A stretch of 18,311 nt of DNA from CAZBWE01 sp964581905 (GTDB lineage Bacteria; Planctomycetota; Phycisphaerae; Sedimentisphaerales; Anaerobacaceae), in assembly GCA_964581905.1 (NCBI GenBank), contig CAZOQJ010000040.1, forward strand, positions 1 through 18,311, read 5' to 3'. Below are positions 1 through 6,841 of this stretch, one piece after another. The position numbers and the translations under genes were made by a program. Numbering within the stretch: position 1 is the stretch's first letter; each line of letters starts with the position of its first letter. The notes under the pieces were generated by a model that was not told where the DNA came from, searched no databases, and was given only the letters and a program-made list of their open reading frames with translations.

Positions 1-67
1 TTGTGGTTGTGCTCGTTGTGGCAGCGGTTGTCGTTGTGCTTGTCGTGGCAGAGGTTGTCGTGGTTGT
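1..67 (-). repeat. Thr-rich linker minisatellite (partial)
   Basis: Codes for a low-complexity linker with units of the AATTSTTTT type, about 27 bp each. The same repeat lies in the other two cellulase genes. The window begins inside it. Confidence 0.85.
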
Positions 68-1285
68 GCTGCCGCCTACAGTCTGGAAGCTCCACCGCTG
101 GCTGAGGGCGCCCTCACTGTAGTAGGTCCACTGGTGAATGTTGGCACCATTGGTCACGGAAGTTGCCTGCACGTCGGCGAGCTTACCGCTGTTCCTGTTA
201 ATAATCTGGTAGTAATCGCCTTCCTGTACGAAACTCCACTGCTGATTGTTCTGGAAGTCGGCGCAGTTCCCCTGATTGACATTGCCGCCGTCGGCTGTGG
301 ACCAGTCCTGCACCTGCAGGCACATACCGCTGTTTCTGTTGACTATCTTGTAATAACCACTATCAGCGTCTTGTATCTCCCACTGCTGGTTCTGGCCGCC
401 CGTGTAGTCCCACTGCTGCACGTTGGCACCATCGGATGTGGAGGAATCAGCCACCTCCAAGGCCTTGCTGCAGTGGCCGGCGAGAATCTGATACCACACG
501 CCTGTCGTCGGTGTCTCACTTGGTGGCGGATTCTCGGGCGGTATAACTACGAGGTATTCGCCGGTGGCTACAGCAGAATACGAATCACACCTGAGACCCT
601 GGCCATCGGCCCATATCTCAAAACCAAATTCCAAAGCGTCCAGATACCATGAGCTGTTTATATAGCCCCGGGACACCGCGTCATTGGTGAACGCCTTGAT
701 GTCGAGGTTTGCACTGGTGAGATTGCTGGTGCATATATAAGCGACATAGTTCCAATCCCAGTCCGCATAATAAACATCCCAGCTGTTGCCGCCAATAGTC
801 ACAGTTCCAACCTGCGAGCCGCCAGGCCCGGCACCGCCGGCTCGGTTGATCCAAATCATCAATTCGCAGCCGCCAGCGGGGTCACCACCACCCGTTGTAC
901 TGTACCAGGATTCAAAAGCTGCGTTCCAGGTTCCACCGGCGCTTGTGCCGCTGATGCCAATACTGACGGAAGCGCTATCGATTTTACTTACCTGCATTGG
1001 CAGATTGGGGTTTAACGTGCCGTGGCCCCAGTGGTAGCCTTTGTAAATAACGGGGTAGGCTTTCACCTCGCTTCCGTTGGTGTGCGTGGAGTAAGTTACC
1101 TCAAAGCTTGTTCCATCCACCTCAATGCACTGCTCACCAGCTCCTGTTCCCCAAATGTTGTTCATTACAATGTATTCTCCTCCGCTTACTTCGAGGGTCT
1201 CAGTTCCACAAAGTTCAACTGCTTGCACAGTTTGGCCCACAGCAAGTAACATCATGACTGCAATTAAATAAGTTAAATGTTTCAT
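1..1285 (-). CDS. Secreted GH12 endoglucanase with CBM13 domain, 3' end cut by window edge
   Basis: A beta-1,4-glucanase of glycoside hydrolase family 12 that would be exported and cleave cellulose or other beta-glucans outside the cell. The 428 visible residues hold a Sec signal peptide (about 1-22), a GH12 domain (about 25-240), a Pro-rich hinge (about 250-260) and a ricin-type beta-trefoil/CBM13 (about 262-402) with three QxW-type repeats. A Thr-rich linker follows and runs off the window. The GH12 catalytic pair is visible: nucleophile Glu141 in CELMIW and acid/base Glu223 in GFEIWADGQGL. The start at 1285 follows a GAAGGGG ribosome site and opens the signal peptide. By analogy with the neighbouring gene, one or more CBM10 modules probably follow beyond the edge (inference). 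The gene has its own long leader. GH12 also includes xyloglucanases, so the exact substrate is open. Confidence 0.9.
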   Translation of the reverse strand, partial: MKHLTYLIAVMMLLAVGQTVQAVELCGTETLEVSGGEYIVMNNIWGTGAGEQCIEVDGTSFEVTYSTHTNGSEVKAYPVIYKGYHWGHGTLNPNLPMQVSKIDSASVSIGISGTSAGGTWNAAFESWYSTTGGGDPAGGCELMIWINRAGGAGPGGSQVGTVTIGGNSWDVYYADWDWNYVAYICTSNLTSANLDIKAFTNDAVSRGYINSSWYLDALEFGFEIWADGQGLRCDSYSAVATGEYLVVIPPENPPPSETPTTGVWYQILAGHCSKALEVADSSTSDGANVQQWDYTGGQNQQWEIQDADSGYYKIVNRNSGMCLQVQDWSTADGGNVNQGNCADFQNNQQWSFVQEGDYYQIINRNSGKLADVQATSVTNGANIHQWTYYSEGALSQRWSFQTVGGSTTTTTSATTSTTTTAATTSTTT

Positions 1286-1360
1286 CTTAATTCCCCTTCT
1301 TAAATTAATTCTACTTGCCTGTTAATTACTTTAGTTTCTCCCAGTTACACCTCCTTTCCG
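1286..1360 (-). promoter_or_regulatory. Leader end with orphan Shine-Dalgarno, GH12 gene at 1285
   Basis: On the minus strand the sequence GGAAAGGAGGTG lies at 1348-1359, 62 nt before the start codon. It is a near-perfect complement of the 16S rRNA 3' end. It cannot serve the ATG at 1285, which has its own GAAGGGG site. The surrounding stretch (TAAC-GGGAGAAAC, then GTAATTA) is conserved in front of all three cellulase genes of the window. This resembles STAB-SD mRNA-stabilising elements such as that of Bacillus cry3A; the function here is inferred. Confidence 0.6.
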
Positions 1361-1494
1361 GTCGACCATCCCGACAAAGCCGCAAAATCCTTTAAAAAAC
1401 AACAGTAGGATATCGACCCTCTTAAAAACGCAGTGTGAAAACCTATCCTGGTAACGGCATTAAATCGTACCACTCGCTGTCCAACATTATGATA

Positions 1495-1562
1495 ATTGTA
1501 TGATAAGCGATTCTGGATTCAAACTAGTCGTTATTTTGCGCAAAAACAACGTTATTTTGCGC
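1495..1562 (-). promoter_or_regulatory. Tandem operator boxes and candidate promoter
   Basis: Two copies of GCGCAAAATAACG (minus strand) lie at 1550-1562 and 1529-1541, exactly 21 bp apart, or two helical turns. Immediately downstream is a promoter-like TTGAAT (1517-1522), a 16 bp spacer and TACAAT (1495-1500). Boxes just upstream of a -35 suggest an activator site. The same arrangement precedes the GH5 gene at the other end of the window. Confidence 0.5.
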
Positions 1563-1609
1563 ATTGTCCTTGTGAACGCAACAGAGATACTGTAAGAATA
1601 AATTAAGTG

Positions 1610-1779
1610 TAGATTCCCACTCAACCCTTTTTCTATTACCTATTTTTTTACCACAAGCCTGCTCAATATCGACTAAAAAAACCCTTCAGCAACATTTTTT
1701 TGCTGTTTCTTATAACTTCCTTGGTCAACGTAATTTATAAATTCCCTCTGATGAAAAATTTTTACTGTTTCCTCAAAAC
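1610..1779 (-). promoter_or_regulatory. Conserved distal leader block, copy 1
   Basis: Read on the minus strand, the block runs from TTTTGAGGAAAC through GGGAATTTATAA, TTATAAGAAAC, an A-tract and GAAGGGTTTTTT to TTGTGGTAAAAA and ATAGAAAAAGGGTT. The same ordered segments precede all three cellulase genes. A weak promoter may lie at 1645-1672 (TCGATA, 16 bp, TAAAAA). No coding potential was recognised. The rest of the gap between the two GH12 genes holds nothing else I can name. Confidence 0.5.
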
Positions 1780-1884
1780 ACGCTCTCTGTCTCATGTTTT
1801 TTCCTTTTGCGTCCGCCAAGACACTCGGAACTAAACTAATTTCAGCATGATATAGATGATTACCAGTGTCTTTTTATTTGTTAC

Positions 1885-1917
1885 AAAAAGAGCTGCCCGA
1901 TTGTTAATCGGGCAGCT
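1885..1917 (-). terminator. Rho-independent terminator of the GH12 gene at 2056-3792
   Basis: A perfect 12 bp stem AGCTGCCCGATT/AATCGGGCAGCT with a 3 nt loop (1891-1917) is followed on the minus strand by CTTTTTG. On the plus strand it is followed by seven T, so it could work in both directions. It lies about 140 nt after the stop codon of the upstream minus-strand gene. Confidence 0.85.
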
Positions 1918-2055
1918 TTTTTTCTACTTGCTGGTGAAAACTATCAAAGCTGTTTATTCACACTGGTTACCATACGTGGCCGCATGGGCAAATACTCTCA
2001 GATATACAACTCTGATTGCACTGCCAATACCAGCAGCCACAATCGATACAACACA

Positions 2056-3792
2056 TTAGTTATTCGGACAAATACTCTCAGATACACAACTTCGGTTGCA
2101 TCCACCATCTTGCCAACCCCAGCCGCCAACATCGATACAACACATTGGAATAGGGTTGCCCCACCAGCTACAGGTACCGCAGTCGCAGCTGCCGCCGCTC
2201 GTGGTTGTTGTGCTTGTACTCGAGGCGGTTGTCGTTGTGCTTGTCGTGGCAGCGGTTGTTGTCGTGCTTGTAGTCGCTGCGGTTGTTGTTGTGCTCGTCG
2301 TGGCCGCGGTTGTTGTTGTGCTTGTCGTGGCTGCGGTGGTTGTTGTGCTTGTCGTGGCCGCGGTTGTTGTTGTGTCACCACCTGGACAACTACCCGGACA
2401 TACGCAACTTCGCCGGCATCCACCATCGTACCAGCCCCAGCCGCTGCAACTTTCACAACACGTAGGGACGTCTGTGCCATACCAGTCACAGGTACCGCAG
2501 TCGCAACTGCCACCGCTTGTTGTGGTCGTTGTGGCGCTGGTTGTGCTTGTTGTTGCAGCAGTTGTTGTTGTTGTGCTTGTCGTAGCTGCGGTCGTCGTCG
2601 TACTTGTAGTGGCAGCAGTTGTGGTCGTGCTCGTTGTGGCAGCGGTTGTCGTGGTTGTGCTGCCGCCTACAGTCTGGAAGCTCCATTTCTGATTGAAGGC
2701 GTCCGCACCGAAGTAGCTCCATTGGTGGATGTTGCCACCATTGTTTATGGAATTTGCTTCCACGTCGACAAGCTTACTGCTGTTCCTGTTAATGATCTGA
2801 TAGTAATCGCCTTCCTTTGTGAGGCTCCAGTGCTGGTTGTTCTGGAAGTCGTCGCCGACGGTTCCTTGGTTGACGTTGCCGCCGTCCTCTGTGGACCAGC
2901 CCTCCACCTGGAGGCACTTACTGCTGCTCCTGTTAATGAGCCTGTAGTAACTGTCGACTGTTTCGAGCATCCAATGCTGGCTCTGGGCGCCGGTGTCGCT
3001 CATCTGCACGGCGTTGTCGCCGTCGGTCGACAGGGCCTTACTGCAGTGGCCGGCAAGAATCTTGTACCACACGCCTGTCGTCGGTGTCTCACTGGGTGGC
3101 GGCGGCGAGGGTGGCTCCTCAATTGGCTCGGTGCTTTCGATGGAGACGGAAAAGCTATTCATTGAAAACGTAATGTTTGAAGCACCAGTAATCTCATAGC
3201 CGCATTGAACATTTGCAAGAATACCGCTGTTGCTGCACCAGCCCTGGCTTACGCAGTAGTCAAGAACGGCTTTGACATTGAAGGTCCCACCGGTCATCTG
3301 GCTTTGTACCATGAAGCCGGGATAGCCGTTTTTATAGACGTCATAGGTCCTGCCGCCAATCGATGCTGTCGTAACATACGAGCCCCAGATGCCAACGTTA
3401 CCGTTCCATTGAAGCCATATCATAATCTCCTCTGGTGCCCATAAGTCATAGGCAAGGTTCCAATCACCAGAGCTGGGCCCGCTGCCGGCACTCACTGAGC
3501 TTGATAAACTAGTTATAGAGCCTATTGACACGCCCAAGGGCTCTCTTGAGCTGTTCGGATACGATTTAACACCGTTACTAGGATGGGTGGCAGTACAAGA
3601 CCACTGAGTGGTGGACTGGGCCGTTATGCACTGATTCCAGCTTCCCTGTGGGTCCCAAACAGCGTTGTAAACACAATAGCCGCCGCTACAGTAACTCGCC
3701 CACTGGTCGCAAGAATCAAGCACCGCTCCCTGTGCAGTTTGGCTCACAGCAAGTAATACCATGGCTGTAATTAAATACTTTATATACTTCAT
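2056..3792 (-). CDS. Secreted GH12-CBM13-CBM10-CBM10 endoglucanase
   Basis: A 578-residue secreted beta-glucanase. Order of parts: signal peptide (about 1-22), GH12 domain (about 28-220), Pro-rich hinge (226-236), CBM13 beta-trefoil with three QxW-type repeats (about 239-373), Thr-rich linker (379-425), CBM10-like module (428-469), second Thr-rich linker (474-530) and second CBM10-like module (534-575). Candidate catalytic residues are Glu122 in EEIMIW and Glu200 in CGYEITGAS. The usual Trp and Gly after the acid/base are replaced by Thr and Ala, which may change specificity. Both CBM10 modules keep the family pattern C-x-W-Y/W-G...P-x-C...GWGW...SC but have extra cysteines (10 and 8). The start has a strong AAGGAG site 10 nt upstream. 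The gene is monocistronic, with its own long leader and terminator. It is paralogous to the GH12 gene at 1-1285. Confidence 0.93.
   Translation of the reverse strand: MKYIKYLITAMVLLAVSQTAQGAVLDSCDQWASYCSGGYCVYNAVWDPQGSWNQCITAQSTTQWSCTATHPSNGVKSYPNSSREPLGVSIGSITSLSSSVSAGSGPSSGDWNLAYDLWAPEEIMIWLQWNGNVGIWGSYVTTASIGGRTYDVYKNGYPGFMVQSQMTGGTFNVKAVLDYCVSQGWCSNSGILANVQCGYEITGASNITFSMNSFSVSIESTEPIEEPPSPPPPSETPTTGVWYKILAGHCSKALSTDGDNAVQMSDTGAQSQHWMLETVDSYYRLINRSSSKCLQVEGWSTEDGGNVNQGTVGDDFQNNQHWSLTKEGDYYQIINRNSSKLVDVEANSINNGGNIHQWSYFGADAFNQKWSFQTVGGSTTTTTAATTSTTTTAATTSTTTTAATTSTTTTTAATTSTTSATTTTTSGGSCDCGTCDWYGTDVPTCCESCSGWGWYDGGCRRSCVCPGSCPGGDTTTTAATTSTTTTAATTSTTTTAATTSTTTTAATTSTTTTAATTSTTTTASSTSTTTTSGGSCDCGTCSWWGNPIPMCCIDVGGWGWQDGGCNRSCVSESICPNN
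2203..2373 (-). repeat. Thr-rich linker 2, 27 bp tandem repeat
   Basis: About five to six AATTSTTTT-type units ending in a degenerate ASSTSTTTT unit, joining the two CBM10 modules. The GT-rich plus strand gives long spurious antisense reading frames. Confidence 0.85.
2518..2658 (-). repeat. Thr-rich linker 1, 27 bp tandem repeat
   Basis: Four AATTSTTTT-type units plus a degenerate tail, between the CBM13 domain and the first CBM10 module. Nearly every residue is Thr or Ser, a likely O-glycosylation target (inference). Confidence 0.85.
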
Positions 3793-3869
3793 TGTACTAC
3801 TCCTTATTATGTTAATTCTATTTATCTACTTATAATTACTTTCGTTTCTCCCCGTTACCACCTCCTTTC
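3793..3869 (-). promoter_or_regulatory. Leader end with orphan Shine-Dalgarno, GH12 gene at 3792
   Basis: GAAAGGAGGTG (minus strand, 3859-3869) lies about 66 nt before the start codon, followed by GTAACGGGGAGAAAC and GTAATTA as in the other two leaders. A separate AAGGAG just before the ATG is the working ribosome site. The conservation of both sequence and distance is what supports this element. Confidence 0.6.
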
Positions 3870-4054
3870 ATACCCCCTAAAGTTGCCTGCCACCGATATA
3901 TTCGGGGGCCTGTAAAACAACCGTGGTTCGCCGAGGAAACTCCTGATGGATTATGCAGAATAGGCAGGATAGGCAAGACATCGGCATAAAGCCACAACGA
4001 TTTATAATATCTCCGACCAAAAAGAGTGTCGAGAGGTTAAGCAAAAGGACAGAA

Positions 4055-4111
4055 CTGTAGATATGCACATCTTTGCAGCGCAGGCGTAGTCTCCTGCAGA
4101 TTTGACAAATC
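4055..4111 (-). promoter_or_regulatory. Conserved mid-leader segment, copy in GH12 leader
   Basis: A stretch of about 55 nt closely matches 16471-16526 in the GH5 leader. It can form the hairpin GCAGG-AGACTACG-CCTGC, and the GH5 copy keeps the pairing through G-U pairs. The segment is missing from the third leader. A minus-strand reading frame of 86 codons (3877-4137) overlaps it, but its counterpart in the GH5 leader lacks a start, so I treat it as non-coding RNA or DNA signal. Confidence 0.4.
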
Positions 4112-4285
4112 AATCTCGCTAACACAAACCATTCCATAATAAAAAACCCTTATCGGGCCTCTTTCAAGAATTTCCTGTTTCTTGGGAACAGCTTTTTACG
4201 TTAATCCCTTAACGCCCGTGTAAATTACTTCCTTGGTGAGTATTCTCGCAAGAGCTCCTCCTAATAGACTTCTCCTAAGTTGCAT

Positions 4286-4458
4286 TTCTCCACTCAACTC
4301 TTTTTCTATCATTTACCACTTTACCACAAATCTGCCAAATATCAACTAAGAAACCCTTCCAAAAACAAAAGTTTTTTAACTGCTTTCCCGTAACTCTTTT
4401 GGACAGCGTCAGTTATAAATTTACTCCATCAAAAGAACCCCCGTTTCCTCAAAAAAAC
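4286..4458 (-). promoter_or_regulatory. Conserved distal leader block, copy 2
   Basis: Minus-strand copy of the block seen at 1610-1779 and 16121-16290, with TTTGAGGAAACG, AATTTATAACTGACGCTG, TTGATATTTGGCAGATTTG, GTGGTAAA and ATAGAAAAAGAGTT in the same order. A candidate promoter is TTGATA (4340-4345), 16 bp, TAAAGT (4318-4323). If it is used, the 5' leader is about 520 nt long. Confidence 0.5.
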
Positions 4459-4481
4459 GTTAAAAAGTTGAAAAAACTAAT

Positions 4482-4521
4482 AAAAAATAGGCCGCCCATT
4501 TTTATCAGCGGGCGGCCTATT
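4482..4521 (-). terminator. Terminator hairpin with no gene in front of it
   Basis: The stem AATAGGCCGCCC/GGGCGGCCTATT (4486-4497 and 4510-4521) is followed on the minus strand by TTTTTT and TTAGTTTTTTCAAC. The orientation ends minus-strand transcripts coming from the right, but the next gene on that side is on the plus strand. The same hairpin and T-rich tail occur at 16059-16096. Either it came along with the duplicated leader, or the gene it served was lost. Confidence 0.75.
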
Positions 4522-4749
4522 GACAAAATCACATCCCGAGGAAAACCATCAGTTTTCAAATTCAAAGTGGCTCCACGGGACAGAATCATCGTATCTTTCC
4601 TTTCTATACTGCATCCAAAAGGAAGGGAGCAATCAAATAAACTTGTTTTTACCTGCTATCCCGAATAAATCACTCCCCCTTCACCCTTTCTTTAATTTCT
4701 AATAATAAAAAATTTTTACTTGTCAACAGCTTTTAGAGAAATATATATA

Positions 4750-4778
4750 TTGACCAATATTTACAAATGTGTTATATC
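4750..4778 (+). promoter_or_regulatory. Candidate sigma-70 promoter of the carbamoyltransferase gene
   Basis: TTGACC (4750-4755), a 17 bp spacer and TATATC (4773-4778), about 37 nt before the start codon and preceded by an AT run. The rest of the gap 4522-4815 is AT-rich and shows no gene. Confidence 0.5.
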
Positions 4779-4815
4779 CTTACTTCTAATTAATGCATAT
4801 AAATGGAGATAATCA

Positions 4816-6528
4816 ATGTCTATTTTAGGAATATGGGATGGGCATGACTCAGGGGCTGTACTACTAAAAGACAGCAAAGTTCTTTTTGCTATCAACGAAG
4901 AAAGACTCTCAAGAAGAAAATTAGAAGTATACTTCCCAGAAAAATCCATTGAATACTCTCTAAATCAAGCAGGTGTTAAGAAAGAAGATATAAAAGTTAT
5001 AGCGGCTTCAACTACAGAATTTTCTAAAACTTTATGGAGAACGTTCCCATTTCTAAAAGATAATTACTATTTAATACGTAGAAGGAAAAAGGATTACACA
5101 ATCCTTACTTACTTAAAAAGGCTTGCTAAATATAAATTAACCGAACTGCAATTAGACCCATTATCAAAAATTGTAAGTAAATCAATAATAAAAAATAAAT
5201 TAAAAAGTTTAGGTTTTAAGAATTTTCGGTTATTCCTGTACGACCATCATTTATGCCATGCCGTTAGTGCTGCTTTTGCCAGCGGCTTTGAAAAATCACT
5301 AGTCATGACAATTGATGGAATCGGAGATACTTTATCAGGGACAATAAGCAAATTTGAAAATGGAAAATTAGAGAGATTAAAAACTATTTCCGGCAAAGAT
5401 TCGTTTGGAATATTTTTTGAACATGTAACAAATCTTATGAATATGCGGGAATTAGAAGATGAAGGCAAAGTAATGGCACTTGCCAATTATGCCTTAAAAA
5501 TAGAAGATGAAAAAAATCCGCTTCTGGATTTCTTTACAGTCGAGGGGCTAAACGTAAAAGCAACATATGGCAGTTTAACAACAGCTAAAAAATTAAAAAG
5601 AATTTTATGGAAATATCCTTCAGAGCAATTTGCATATATGGCACAGCGAACATTGGAGTTAAAGATTACCGAGTTAGCGAAGAATGCCGTTAAAGAAACA
5701 GGTTTAAGAAAAATATGCTTGTCAGGAGGCACATGTTCAAACATAAAAGTAAATATGCTAATAAAAAACCTGCCCGAAGTGGATGATGTCTTTGTATTTC
5801 CTCATATGGGCGATGGCGGCCTTGCAATGGGCAGTGCTATGCTTGCTAACTATGAACTGAACGGTGTTTTCAAATACGATTTTAAAAATGCTTTTTTTGG
5901 ACCACAGTTCTCAAATGACTATATAAAAACAGCTTTGGAAAAAAATAAATCAGGAAATATAACCTACAAATATACAAAAGACATCGAAAAAGAAGTAGCA
6001 AAGATTATCTCTAAAGGAAATATTGTGCTTTGGTTTCAAGGAAGAATGGAATATGGCCCAAGAGCATTAGGAAATAGAAGTATACTTGCCCCGGCTCACT
6101 CCGAAGAAATAAAAAATGAGTTAAACCTAATACAGAAAAAAAGGGTGTGGTATCAACCCTTCTGTCCAACAATGCTCTTAGACGATGCAAAAGAGATTTT
6201 AGAAGACCTAAAGGGCACACCAAATGAATTTATGACAATGGGATACATGGTAAAAAAAGAAAAGCAAAAATTAGTCAAAGGTGTAATTAACATTGACGGT
6301 TCCTGCAGGCCACAGATTATACCCAACTTCGATTCAAGATACGCAAAATTACTATTAGAATACAAAAAATTATCCGGTAGTGGAATTTTACTAAATACGA
6401 GTTTTAATTTGCACGGCGAGCCCCTTGTTTGTTCCCCAGAAGACGCCTTGAATACCTTTTCGAGAACTACAGCAAAATATTTAGTATTAGAAAATTACTT
6501 AGTGAAAAAAAGTAAAGAGGAAACATAG
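4816..6528 (+). CDS. NodU/CmcH-family carbamoyltransferase
   Basis: A 570-residue O-carbamoyltransferase related to NodU, CmcH and TobZ. These enzymes move a carbamoyl group from carbamoyl phosphate, through carbamoyl-adenylate, to a sugar hydroxyl. The N-terminal YrdC-like/kinase-fold domain starts with GIWDGHDSGAVLL (5-17). It has the metal-site histidines in DHHLCHA (143-149), then TIDGIGD (165-171), LSGGTCSN (302-309) and FPHMGDGGLAMGSA (328-341). The C-terminal domain shows FQGRMEYGPRALGNRSIL (407-424) and QPFCPTML (447-454). Length is normal for the family. The start is set by GGAG 7 nt before the ATG. It is the first gene of the plus-strand glycan cluster, so the acceptor is probably a sugar nucleotide or a glycan made by its neighbours. 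The acceptor cannot be read from the sequence. Confidence 0.9.
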   Translation: MSILGIWDGHDSGAVLLKDSKVLFAINEERLSRRKLEVYFPEKSIEYSLNQAGVKKEDIKVIAASTTEFSKTLWRTFPFLKDNYYLIRRRKKDYTILTYLKRLAKYKLTELQLDPLSKIVSKSIIKNKLKSLGFKNFRLFLYDHHLCHAVSAAFASGFEKSLVMTIDGIGDTLSGTISKFENGKLERLKTISGKDSFGIFFEHVTNLMNMRELEDEGKVMALANYALKIEDEKNPLLDFFTVEGLNVKATYGSLTTAKKLKRILWKYPSEQFAYMAQRTLELKITELAKNAVKETGLRKICLSGGTCSNIKVNMLIKNLPEVDDVFVFPHMGDGGLAMGSAMLANYELNGVFKYDFKNAFFGPQFSNDYIKTALEKNKSGNITYKYTKDIEKEVAKIISKGNIVLWFQGRMEYGPRALGNRSILAPAHSEEIKNELNLIQKKRVWYQPFCPTMLLDDAKEILEDLKGTPNEFMTMGYMVKKEKQKLVKGVINIDGSCRPQIIPNFDSRYAKLLLEYKKLSGSGILLNTSFNLHGEPLVCSPEDALNTFSRTTAKYLVLENYLVKKSKEET

Positions 6529-6554
6529 CAGTCTGCCAAGATTGGATCTGTAGA

Positions 6555-6674
6555 CTGTCATTCCCGCGAAGCTTGTCCGCCAGACGTACGGTAGACTCGT
6601 TCGGAGCGAAATCGAAGGAGCGGGATTCCAGATTTACCAAGAGTTCGGATTCAGCATTAAGTGTGAAATGACAG
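6555..6674. repeat. MITE-like intergenic repeat with CTGTCATT ends
   Basis: About 120 bp bounded by perfect 8 bp inverted ends, CTGTCATT (6555-6562) and AATGACAG (6667-6674). Inside, TTCCCGCGAAG and GGAGCGGGATT can pair. It is clearly more GC-rich than its surroundings and resembles dispersed 'TGTCATTCCCGCGAA' intergenic palindromes of environmental bacteria (from memory, not searched). Confidence 0.5.
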
Positions 6675-6768
6675 GACCAATTTGACAAATGAGCAGGTTC
6701 TTTGGGAATATCTTTGGAGTATAACACAGTTTGACGTTTTTGGTAAATACAGTTAATTCAAAAATATG

Positions 6769-6796
6769 TTTACAACATTTTTGAATTTCATACAAA
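6769..6796 (+). promoter_or_regulatory. Weak promoter candidate before the first GT-C gene
   Basis: TTTACA (6769-6774), a 16 bp spacer and TACAAA (6791-6796), 45 nt before the ATG. A second weak candidate starts with TTGACG at 6731. An AT-rich imperfect hairpin (about 6759-6785) overlaps and could instead be a weak terminator. No ribosome site is evident. The 6529-6841 gap otherwise holds only the repeat at 6555-6674. Confidence 0.25.
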
Positions 6797-6841
6797 AAAG
6801 CTGGTTCCAAAAATATTCCTGAATAACCAGAAACTACAGAT

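Noticed and set aside
2203..2658. Regularly spaced repeats that might suggest a CRISPR array
   Set aside because: The repeats are contiguous 27 bp protein-coding linker units without unique spacers, in frame with a cellulase.
1984..3165. Long plus-strand reading frames (up to 393 codons) rich in Cys, Ala, Val or Arg across 1984-3165, and similar ones at 134-652 and 786-1037
   Set aside because: They are antisense to the GH12 genes and arise from the low-complexity Thr codons and biased third positions. They have no ribosome site and no recognisable domain.
3877..4137. 86-codon minus-strand frame in the GH12 leader
   Set aside because: The homologous GH5 leader lacks a start in this frame and soon reaches stops. 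The similarity is confined to about 55 nt. Kept only as a regulatory segment.
6467..6727. Minus-strand 86-codon frame overlapping the carbamoyltransferase 3' end
   Set aside because: It spans the palindromic repeat and the end of a well-supported gene, and has no ribosome site or family features.
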